From: Glaciecola sp. UBA2563
Lineage (GTDB): Bacteria; Pseudomonadota; Gammaproteobacteria; Enterobacterales; Alteromonadaceae
NCBI GenBank assembly: GCA_002340325.1
Contig: DDLV01000007.1
Span: forward strand, 24,824-88,823
Direction of reading: 5' to 3'
DNA: 64,000 bases
Shown: positions 27,101 through 33,888 of the stretch, piece after piece
How the letters are laid out: each line of letters begins with the position of its first letter
Position numbering within the stretch: position 1 is the first letter of the stretch
Translations under genes and position numbers: made by a program
Notes under the pieces: model-generated
The model's database searches: none
The model's input: only the letters and a program-made list of their open reading frames with translations
What the model was told of the DNA's origin: nothing

Positions 27101-27683
27101 TTTCGTCGTCAAATAAGTCAATCCTTACTGGACGTTGACTGCCCATTGGGAATAAATCAATGATTGAGCCTCTCACGCTGAATTCGCTGTGATTCATGAC
27201 TTGACTCACATGCAGATAACCAAAATCCTCAAGGGTGCGCCTGAATGCTGTAATGTCGAGCTTATCACCGGTGTTAAACTCAACAAGATGTTGACCAATA
27301 TACGATTTGGGTGCAAGTTTTTGAAGTGCCGTATACAGCGGTACTAAAAACACACCTTGTCGATTTTTTGTTAGCAAAGAAATCGTTTCTAAGCGCGTTG
27401 ACACGACATCTTGATGTGGACTAAAAGCATCATAGGGTAGAGTTTGCCAGTCTGGGAACAAGTGGACGTTAATTTGCTGGCTAGCTACGACAGATTCGAT
27501 TTCTTTTTGTAATTGATATGCACTCGCAGTATCAGGTGTGATGACGACAAGCGAACCATTGTGAAGCTTACTTGCATTGGCAATTGCAATCGCGAGTGAA
27601 GCGCCATATAAGCTTGTCCATTTAATGTGATCTTTCGATTGCGCAGTGTTAACAACTGGCAATCTAGGCTGTAACAGGCTCAT
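24171..27683 (-). CDS. mfd: Transcription-repair coupling factor
   Basis: Mfd, 1170 residues. It removes stalled RNA polymerase from DNA lesions and recruits UvrA. Domains in order are a UvrB-like N-terminal module (about 1-340), the RNA polymerase-interacting CarD-like domain (about 470-560, with HIEHGVGRFSGMQ), and a RecG-like translocase. The translocase has Walker A GDVGFGKTE, the DEEH box IIDEEHRFGV, TATPIPRTL and the TRG region. The C-terminal domain that masks UvrA binding completes it. It starts 2 bp after the PilZ gene stop codon and its end overlaps csiV. Confidence 0.97.
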   Translation of the reverse strand: MSLLQPRLPVVNTAQSKDHIKWTSLYGASLAIAIANASKLHNGSLVVITPDTASAYQLQKEIESVVASQQINVHLFPDWQTLPYDAFSPHQDVVSTRLETISLLTKNRQGVFLVPLYTALQKLAPKSYIGQHLVEFNTGDKLDITAFRRTLEDFGYLHVSQVMNHSEFSVRGSIIDLFPMGSQRPVRIDLFDDEIDELHFFDPGNQRSLERIKNLKLLPAHEFPTDKAGINQFKLNFIERFPNSNTGNQDDILNQVTRGSLPGGIEYYLPLFFENTATVFDYFHEDTILIMQEDLQTQIDNTWMDIDARHQQYSGNLVRPLLSPPELFIDKEQLFKHLKQFSRISITHKKGTAAKGFCDFKCEQIDDITIELKTKVPYAKLQNLINDSSACTFFVAESEGHKESLKDILLKANIEVIESSISHLCQYPELSTDKNSVFLTVGVLEDSFVCRDKHNPLIVVTEKQLFGQTVAKRRAIKRQQSVDESAIIRNLAELSEGSPVVHIEHGVGRFSGMQTLSAGGVTTEFLCIEYAKSAKLYVPVASLHLISRYSGGQPEHAPLHHLGNETWSKAKKKAAEKVRDVAAQLLDIYAKRAAKQGFAYPLDWQEYTLFKNSFPYPETADQEKAINAVVNDMGSPKSMDRLVCGDVGFGKTEVAMRAAFIAASCNKQVAILVPTTLLAQQHYDNFINRFNGFALRIEVVSRFVSAKDQKAIFQKMEKGGVDIVVGTHRLIQKDVKFHDLGLVIIDEEHRFGVRQKETFKSLRADVDILSLTATPIPRTLNMAMSGMRDLSIIATPPAKRLAIKTFVLQKGDDIIREAIMREIMRGGQVYFLHNEVKTIEKTAAQIEEIVPEARIAIGHGQMKERELESVMNDFYHQRYNVLVCSTIIETGIDIPTANTIIMDRADHLGLAQMHQLRGRVGRSHHQAYAYLLTPHPKRMTKDAAKRLEAIASLEGLGAGFALATHDLEIRGAGELLGDEQSGQINSIGFTLYMEMLELAVDALREGKEPSLTDTLHTQVDVDLRLPALIPDTYIPDVHIRLSMYKKLANCKQHDEINEFQIELIDRFGLLPQPTKFLVRITQLKLDAEKLGIAKLEFNELGGSIEITQITTIDPGYIIQLIQQKPKTFRFDGPLKLRVTKALAENADRLAFVEELVSNFSKASYETKMVV

Positions 27684-27685
27684 GA

Positions 27686-28279
27686 TTAGGAATTTTTCTG
27701 TATTCTGAGTTGTTTAGTTTGTAGATGTAAGCTGGCTCTGACCAAAAGCTCTTGGTCTTGCTCTCTGATATGAGTGAAATAATAGTCTACTAAATAGCGA
27801 TCTTCTATTTTTTTACAATTAATGGCCTCGGCGTACGTGTAAACAGCTGCAGCTTCATCTTCTAAAAACAGCTTAGCTTCAACACACTCGCCAAGGTTCA
27901 CCTGTGTCGATGAGTACACACTCAATCCACCGCCACCAAACTTTTGTGTTGTTGCCCTAAATTCTTCATTATCTTGTTGCTGCAGAATATAAGACATCAT
28001 TAAGTCCATCTTTCGGGCCTGTAATTGAAGGTAGTCGATTAATTCTTCGAATTTTTCACCCATATTACGAAAAGGCCTCAGTGCCTGAGATTCAATTTCT
28101 GACATTTCTGCACTAATTCTAAAAGCATATGGCATGCTTTGTTCGAACGTTTTCATATCGATATTGGTTGCGTCGGATGTTATGGGGACAATATTAATGG
28201 TTATAGGATGTTCAATGAGAAAAAATGATGAAAATTTTTCGCGTTTCACGTCTAGGGTATCATTATCACTCAAAAGCAT
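27686..28279 (-). CDS. PilZ-domain protein
   Basis: A protein of 197 residues. The second half (about 110-195) looks like a PilZ domain: FGGGGLSVYSSTQVNLGECVEAKLFLEDEA... matches the 'GGGl.f.....' core strand and the 'g..l.l.l' pattern of c-di-GMP-binding PilZ domains. The N-terminal half is helical. The RxxxR c-di-GMP loop is not obvious, so ligand binding is uncertain. It is the first gene of the operon with mfd, 2 bp upstream, and is divergent from lolC. The GGDEF enzyme at 33.9 kb could supply the ligand, but nothing links the two directly. Confidence 0.6.
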   Translation of the reverse strand: MLLSDNDTLDVKREKFSSFFLIEHPITINIVPITSDATNIDMKTFEQSMPYAFRISAEMSEIESQALRPFRNMGEKFEELIDYLQLQARKMDLMMSYILQQQDNEEFRATTQKFGGGGLSVYSSTQVNLGECVEAKLFLEDEAAAVYTYAEAINCKKIEDRYLVDYYFTHIREQDQELLVRASLHLQTKQLRIQKNS

Positions 28280-28402
28280 TTCCTGTTGTTGTTATTTTGG
28301 CGCATACTTCGCTATTAATAATAGTACACTTTCGTGCTTTCCCCTTAAAGTAGAAATTAACCCAGAAAAGTTTTAAGAGAAAAACTCATAAAGGACAATG
28401 TA

Positions 28403-29638
28403 ATGCACCTTTCTCAGTTTGTTGCGATGCGTTATCTGCGTGCCAATAGTAAACGCAGTTTTGTTGCCTTTATTAATCTGTTTTCCATTGCCGGTATAGC
28501 GTTGGGAATTGCTGCGCTTATTATCGTACTCTCTGTGATGAATGGACTTGAAAACCAATTAAAGCAAAGAGTGCTTGGTATATTACCTCACGCAATTATT
28601 TACGCGCCAAATCATGAAGATACTGATCGTTTAAGCACTGATAAACTCGACGAATATGCGCCTGATGATCCACACCGACTTGGCATCATTCGAATGTCAG
28701 ACTATGTAGAATCCGAAGTCATGGTGCAGTCAAGGGATGAGCTTAGAGGTCTTCTCCTTCAAGGTATTGACCCACAAGTAGAAGATGATATTTCCATCAT
28801 TTCAACAAAAATGGTGTCGGGCAGTTTTACAAGTATTGGCATAAATCAGTTCAATGTATTGATTGGAAACGCGCTAGCATCGCAAATGCGTCTTAACATC
28901 GGCGATAAAATCCGCATTATCAGCCCTCAGACATCCGTTTACTCACCATTTGGACAGGTACCAAGTCAACGATTGTTTACCGTTTCAGGGATATTTAACC
29001 TTGTGTCTGAGATGGATGATAAAGTGATCATTTCAAATGTTCGAGATGTTGCTAGACTGATGCGCATAGATAAGTCAGCAAGTTATGACACTCGAATATT
29101 TTTACAAGATGCTTTCGACATACAACCATTAGTTGAACAACTCGAGCGAGATGAATTTTCCTACCAGACTTGGCAAAAGAGGCAAGGTGCGCTCTTTGAA
29201 GCTGTTAATATGGAAAAGAACATGATGGCACTTATGTTATTTTTAGTGATCTTGGTTGCAGGTTTTAATGTTGTATCTGCATTAGTTATGGTTGTTGCAG
29301 AAAAAACTAGCGATATTGCAATACTGCAAACACAAGGAATGATGCCAATGCAAATAAGAGCAATATTCTTCTTTAATGGGATCTATAATGCTTTAGTTGG
29401 CGTGTTTATTGGTGGATTGCTAGGGAGCCTTGGGGTGATTACCCTGAATCCAATACTCAGACTAATGGGCTCAAGTCTAGCTTTCGGTGAAAATGGCAAT
29501 GGATTACCAATATTAACAGATTATACTCAAATAATAATAATCATGGCGGTTACCATCTTACTGTGTGCAATAGCTTCATTTTACCCAGCGATTAAAGCCT
29601 CTAAGGTCTTACCCGCAAGAGGATTGACAAACGAATGA
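28403..29638 (+). CDS. lolC: Lipoprotein-releasing ABC transporter permease, LolC type
   Basis: LolC/LolE-family permease, 411 residues, with four transmembrane segments: one near the N-terminus (FSIAGIALGIAALIIVLSVMNG) and three at the C-terminus around a MacB/FtsX fold. The periplasmic domain contains PFGQVPSQRLFTVSG, as in LolC, which recruits LolA. MEKNMMALMLFL and ILQTQGMM are the cytoplasmic coupling regions. In the usual lolCDE operon the ATPase gene lolD follows; here a phosphoribosyltransferase gene follows instead. AAAGGACA lies before the ATG. The ATPase and second permease must be elsewhere, or this protein works as a homodimer. Confidence 0.9.
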   Translation: MHLSQFVAMRYLRANSKRSFVAFINLFSIAGIALGIAALIIVLSVMNGLENQLKQRVLGILPHAIIYAPNHEDTDRLSTDKLDEYAPDDPHRLGIIRMSDYVESEVMVQSRDELRGLLLQGIDPQVEDDISIISTKMVSGSFTSIGINQFNVLIGNALASQMRLNIGDKIRIISPQTSVYSPFGQVPSQRLFTVSGIFNLVSEMDDKVIISNVRDVARLMRIDKSASYDTRIFLQDAFDIQPLVEQLERDEFSYQTWQKRQGALFEAVNMEKNMMALMLFLVILVAGFNVVSALVMVVAEKTSDIAILQTQGMMPMQIRAIFFFNGIYNALVGVFIGGLLGSLGVITLNPILRLMGSSLAFGENGNGLPILTDYTQIIIIMAVTILLCAIASFYPAIKASKVLPARGLTNE

Positions 29639-29735
29639 TTCTTTTAACGACAATGCCTTTTTCCAAAATGTGGATGTTGAATTGTCGAAACGCAGTAAAT
29701 GGCATGACACCAATACAAAAAAGGTATTAGTCCCA

Positions 29736-30299
29736 ATGGAAAAAGTGTTTTTAGATTCAAGCGACTTACTAAGAGATTCATTTTTGCTAGCTGCAAAAGT
29801 GTTTGGAGATGGTTTTCTACCCGATTTTATTGTCGGAATATGGCGAGGTGGAGCGCCTATTGGCATTGCTGTTCAGGAGTATTTTGAGTTTAAGAATATT
29901 CCTACAGACCATATCTCTGTGCGCACGTCATCCTACTATGCTATCAATCAACAAAGCAAAGAAATAAAGGTGCACGGCCTGCACTATTTAGTTGAAAACA
30001 TGAACGCGCAGGATAAACTTTTGATTGTCGACGATGTATTTGACTCGGGCAGAAGTGTCGATGCGTTAATCAAGCAACTTCAAATATTAATGCGATTAAA
30101 TGTCCCGACCGAAATCCGAATCGCCACCCCTTGGTTTAAACCCAAAAACAACAAAACATCTCTAACACCCGATTATTTTATTCACGAAAGCGATGAATGG
30201 CTGGTATTTCCACACGAGTTGTCTGGGTTAACCGACGATGAAATTAGGAAGGGCAAGTCGGAATTATCTGAAATTATGGATATCCTTGTCAAAAAGTAA
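29736..30299 (+). CDS. Hypoxanthine-type phosphoribosyltransferase
   Basis: A type I phosphoribosyltransferase. It has the PRPP-binding signature LLIVDDVFDSGRSVDAL, the early loop GIWRGGAP, and the SSYY motif, which together match a purine (hypoxanthine/guanine) phosphoribosyltransferase group common in Alteromonadales. It salvages a purine base to its nucleotide. The frame is open from a GTG at 29670, but homologues start near MEKVFLDSSDLLRDSF, so ATG 29736 is chosen. The end FPHELSGL is conserved in this subgroup. It follows lolC by about 100 bp on the same strand and converges on the CbiM-like gene with 11 bp between stops. Confidence 0.82.
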   Translation: MEKVFLDSSDLLRDSFLLAAKVFGDGFLPDFIVGIWRGGAPIGIAVQEYFEFKNIPTDHISVRTSSYYAINQQSKEIKVHGLHYLVENMNAQDKLLIVDDVFDSGRSVDALIKQLQILMRLNVPTEIRIATPWFKPKNNKTSLTPDYFIHESDEWLVFPHELSGLTDDEIRKGKSELSEIMDILVKK

Positions 30300-30310
30300 T
30301 TTGCACTTGT

Positions 30311-30955
30311 TTATTTTCCGTCAAGATAAAACTTATCACTGTAGGTGTATAGCCATTGCGGTTTATACACCACCAAACACGTAACAACCATTCCGTTAAA
30401 AAATGCTTCTTGAAACATCAACAGCCAAACAAGCATTATATAACCTTCATAAATTATGTCCCACGTGTATAAATTTGAGTAGTAGTAGAATGCGCTCATT
30501 AGCAACATCTTGATTGCAATAGATACTGCGCCTGGGAAAAAGCCACATGCAAAAATATAGGTAAACAGGTGCTTAGGCATCTTATGAAACGTAATGATAT
30601 AAACGGTGTAGCTGAATAAAATTGGCGCTAGTGTACCTAAGAGACCAACGACGCCAAAATTTGCCATCGATTCACCTTCGAGCAGCGTAGTTGCCAGTAG
30701 AACAAAAAAGCTTGTGATTATGGCCCAGCGAAAACCCAAAATTAGGGTAAATGCGGTTAACCCCAGAAACTGCAATACCATACCTTCGTGAATGGATACT
30801 CTGAACAGCCACAAAACAAACAGCGCTGTGGCTGCACCAAAAACTCTATGCTGTAGCTGTTTGTTGGAAAGTACACTGGCAAAATCTGTATTTTTTACAA
30901 CCGCCAGAAATACTAGAAGATAGGCACCCAGTGAAAGCAGTTGAAACGCCGTCAT
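30311..30955 (-). CDS. CbiM-like energy-coupling factor permease component
   Basis: A polytopic membrane protein, 214 residues, with about six transmembrane segments. The segment VSIHEGMVLQFLGLTAFTLILGFRWAI resembles the substrate-specific S component CbiM of cobalt ECF transporters, where a His-rich N-terminus binds metal; here the N-terminal metal-binding MHI start is missing. Proteins like this are usually annotated as energy-coupling factor permeases without an adjacent ATPase, and their substrate is unknown. It begins 6 bp after the xthA stop codon on the same strand. The annotation rests on fold similarity only. Confidence 0.6.
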   Translation of the reverse strand: MTAFQLLSLGAYLLVFLAVVKNTDFASVLSNKQLQHRVFGAATALFVLWLFRVSIHEGMVLQFLGLTAFTLILGFRWAIITSFFVLLATTLLEGESMANFGVVGLLGTLAPILFSYTVYIITFHKMPKHLFTYIFACGFFPGAVSIAIKMLLMSAFYYYSNLYTWDIIYEGYIMLVWLLMFQEAFFNGMVVTCLVVYKPQWLYTYSDKFYLDGK

Positions 30956-30961
30956 ATTCGT

Positions 30962-31774
30962 TTATGAATCCCCAAAAGTTGTCCATATCGGCGCATGGTC
31001 GGAAGGTTTTTCCATTGACCGCAGCTCATAATCAATATCAGAAGATTTTACCATTGATGACATGTTGTTGCTGGCCAAAATTAAATCAATCCTTAACCCG
31101 CGATTATCATTAAATCCTTTTGAGCGATAATCAAACCAGCTAAACCTGTCACTAACATCTGGGTGCAATAGTCTATAGGTGTCATGAAATCCATGATCAA
31201 TCAGTGTTTCAAGCCATTCTCGCTCTTCAGGAAGAAAACTACACTTGCCCGTGCGCAACCAGCGTTTTTTGTTGTCTTCACCGATACCGATGTCAATATC
31301 AGCTGGTGATATGTTGAAATCGCCCATAATGACAACCTGTTGTTCAGGCGTGCACTGCGTTTTAACGTATTGTATTAGGTCGTTATAAAACGCTCGTTTA
31401 TTTGGGAACTTCGTTTCGTGACTGCGGTTTTCCCCTTGTGGAAAGTAGCCGTTGAGCACGCGAACTATCTGACCGTTTTCGCTTTTATAATCAATAATGA
31501 TCATACGTCTCTGGGCATCATCCTCGTCAGTTGGGAAACCCATTTCAACCTTTTCGACAGGTTTCTTGGTTAAAAACGCAACACCATAGTGTCCTTTCTG
31601 ACCGTGGTAATAAACTTCATAACCTAGCGCTTTAACATCATCAACCGGGAATACAGGGTTGTCTACTTTTATCTCTTGTAGGCCAATGACATCAGGTGAG
31701 TGTTTGTCAATAAGCGCTGATAATTGATGCAATCTAGCCCTTATTCCATTTATATTGAAGGAAACTAATTTCAT
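30962..31774 (-). CDS. xthA: Exodeoxyribonuclease III
   Basis: Exonuclease III, 270 residues, an AP endonuclease and 3'-5' exonuclease in base-excision repair. Active-site motifs are present: LVSFNINGIRAR, LQEIKVDN (the metal-binding Glu), NGYFPQGENR, MGDFNISPADID, RIDLILAS and the catalytic His in PSDHAPIW. The length agrees with E. coli XthA. It is followed 6 bp downstream by the CbiM-like gene. The upstream region toward the desulfurase gene carries a dispersed-repeat element. Confidence 0.95.
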   Translation of the reverse strand: MKLVSFNINGIRARLHQLSALIDKHSPDVIGLQEIKVDNPVFPVDDVKALGYEVYYHGQKGHYGVAFLTKKPVEKVEMGFPTDEDDAQRRMIIIDYKSENGQIVRVLNGYFPQGENRSHETKFPNKRAFYNDLIQYVKTQCTPEQQVVIMGDFNISPADIDIGIGEDNKKRWLRTGKCSFLPEEREWLETLIDHGFHDTYRLLHPDVSDRFSWFDYRSKGFNDNRGLRIDLILASNNMSSMVKSSDIDYELRSMEKPSDHAPIWTTFGDS

Positions 31775-31918
31775 ATGGTTTTGGTAAATGATGATGGTTT
31801 AATTTACGGATGAAACGCAATGATACAGATATACAGTGAAGTAAACTACTATAAGGGGCTCGTTTTTTAACTGTTGTGATTTAATACTGTTCATTAGAGC
31901 GTGAAAGCTAGCTGCGGA

Positions 31919-32037
31919 CATGTTCACATGTAATAGACGCTGTAACACACTCCTCGACGCGAAGCGGATGTTCGCTCGAGCGAGCGTGGTTCTCGACACG
32001 AAGTGGGTGCGCTCGCACGCTTTTAAATTTGAACATG
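31919..32037. repeat. GC-rich intergenic repeat element with inverted ends
   Basis: Two imperfect copies of CTCGACGCGAAGCGGATG...GCTCG lie at 31953-31978 and 31992-32015. They are flanked by an inverted repeat CATGTTCA (31919-31926)/TGAACATG (32030-32037). The GC-rich block stands out from its AT-rich surroundings. On the minus strand the units encode 'HPLRVE' twice in one frame, a wording I recall from many short spurious predicted proteins in marine gammaproteobacteria, so this is likely a dispersed non-coding element. It fills most of the 351-bp gap 31775-32125; no gene is seen there. Confidence 0.6.
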
Positions 32038-32125
32038 CCTCCGCTTATACGCTTTCTCGTTCTAATTAACAGCGTTACTTGATATCCACAATCACAGATG
32101 CCAACATAAAATGTGATGTAAACAA

Positions 32126-33754
32126 ATGAGTTCTTTGATGCAAACCAATAATGTGTTTCGAACACGCTTTCCATATTTCTCATCCAAAGATAATCCGATT
32201 TACCTTGATACTGCCGCGACAAGTCAGAAACTACAGTCGGTTATTGATAGAGAATATATGTTTGTGACATCGCAGTATGCATCCGTTCACAGGGCAATGT
32301 ATTCCACAGCAACTGAAGCAACGCAAGAATATGAAAACGTAAGACTGGATATTGCGCGTTGGTTAAATGCCATAGATCACGACGTTGTATTTACCAGTGG
32401 TGCAACTCACGCATTAAATATTGTTGCAAATGGTATTCAGCCAGTACAGCTTAAAGGCACCAAGATTCTAATCTGTGAAAGTGAGCATCACGCGAATATT
32501 TTGCCTTGGCAGGCATTAGCAAAAAAATACAGTTTACAAATTGAGGTGCTGCGCCTTAAACCCAATGGTATTTTTGATGAAGATTGTTTAGAACAATGGT
32601 TATCCACAATAGATGATACTTGCGCATTAATCGCATGTGCTCATGTATCAAATGTTTTTGGAAACATTTATCCGGTAGATTTACTGTGCAAAAAAGCAAA
32701 ACAGGTAAACGCAATCTCGATTATTGACGGTACACAAGCTGTCGCGCACAAAAAAGTAGATCTTTCCCAAATTGATTGCGATTGCTATGTGTTTAGCGGA
32801 CATAAAATGTATGCGTCAACTGGTGTTGGCGCGCTCGTAGGAAAACAAGTATTTATGTCTACATTGGCACCCTACTCAGTAGGGGGAGAGATGGTTGCAT
32901 CTGCGAGTTTCACGTCTTATACAGCGCAATCATCACCGCTAAAATTTGAGGCAGGCACACCCAACATTACTGCAGTATTAGGTATGGCGTCAGCAATCGA
33001 CTTCCTGCGTGAAAATGTCGATGAAATAGATGTTATGAAAAACCGCTGTTTTGCATATCTAGATGAATTGTTGAGCCAGAATCGCAACATTCGTTTACTA
33101 GGTAATCCGCATAATAACATTGGTATTCGCAGCTTCTATTTTCGAGAAATCGACAACCATCAGATTGCATTGCAATTATGGGAAAGAGGGATTGCACTTC
33201 GTTACGGCCAACACTGTGCAATGCCGTTATTTGAAAACTTGGGCATTACGGCTTGCTTGAGAGTTTCGTTAGGGTGCTATACGACGCTTGACGATATTGA
33301 GAGTTTTGCAAAAACATTAGCAGATGTAGTAAAGAGTAGCGAGATTGACACTACATCAAACGGACCAAAACGCTTATCAAATAAAAATGATGCCAATGCC
33401 ATTATAGAAAAGATAAAACTTGCCAACGATTGGGCTAGCAAAAACAGACTACTGATGCACTTGAGCGCATTTTTATCATTGCTCCCAGAGTTAGAAAGAT
33501 CCTCAGAAAACAAGTTCAATGGATGTGAGAGCCAAGTGTGGATTGATAAATCTCAGCATAATAGTTGGCGAGCGTATTCAGATAGTAAAACCGTACGCGG
33601 ATTATTGGCGTTTATTTTGTTAAAACTGCCAGACGCCAAAACAAAAAAGAGCATGCAAGATGTTCTATTCGATTATGGGCTGGATAAGTACTTTAGCGTT
33701 GGAAGAAAAAGTGGAGTAGCGAAGATAATTGAATTCTTATATGACAATGTTTAG
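32126..33754 (+). CDS. Cysteine desulfurase fused to a SufE/CsdE domain
   Basis: A two-part protein, 542 residues. Residues 1-405 are a group II cysteine desulfurase (SufS/CsdA): the PLP Lys is in FSGHKMYAST (near 226) and the catalytic Cys is in GQHCAMP (near 364). Residues about 425-542 form a complete SufE/CsdE sulfur acceptor. Its active-site Cys is in NGCESQVW (near 467), and VRGLLAF and GRKSGV are its later motifs. Normally these are separate partners; SufE accepts the persulfide from SufS and passes it to the iron-sulfur scaffold. The linker is rich in Asn, Lys and Ser. There are no isc or suf genes nearby. Confidence 0.93.
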   Translation: MSSLMQTNNVFRTRFPYFSSKDNPIYLDTAATSQKLQSVIDREYMFVTSQYASVHRAMYSTATEATQEYENVRLDIARWLNAIDHDVVFTSGATHALNIVANGIQPVQLKGTKILICESEHHANILPWQALAKKYSLQIEVLRLKPNGIFDEDCLEQWLSTIDDTCALIACAHVSNVFGNIYPVDLLCKKAKQVNAISIIDGTQAVAHKKVDLSQIDCDCYVFSGHKMYASTGVGALVGKQVFMSTLAPYSVGGEMVASASFTSYTAQSSPLKFEAGTPNITAVLGMASAIDFLRENVDEIDVMKNRCFAYLDELLSQNRNIRLLGNPHNNIGIRSFYFREIDNHQIALQLWERGIALRYGQHCAMPLFENLGITACLRVSLGCYTTLDDIESFAKTLADVVKSSEIDTTSNGPKRLSNKNDANAIIEKIKLANDWASKNRLLMHLSAFLSLLPELERSSENKFNGCESQVWIDKSQHNSWRAYSDSKTVRGLLAFILLKLPDAKTKKSMQDVLFDYGLDKYFSVGRKSGVAKIIEFLYDNV

Positions 33755-33888
33755 TGATTAGCTAAATATCGGCGCACTAAAACATTAATAGCCTTACCCA
33801 ACTATTCTCAATTAGCGTATACGTCAGTCGATATTACCAATATAAACCAATAGTTCATATTCACATTCGACAGCATTTAACCCTGAAC

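Noticed and set aside
31908..32222. A 104-codon minus-strand frame with repeated HPLRVE
   Set aside because: It lies in the repeat element and overlaps the start of the desulfurase gene. The pattern is typical of repeats mispredicted as proteins, and no ribosome-binding site is evident.
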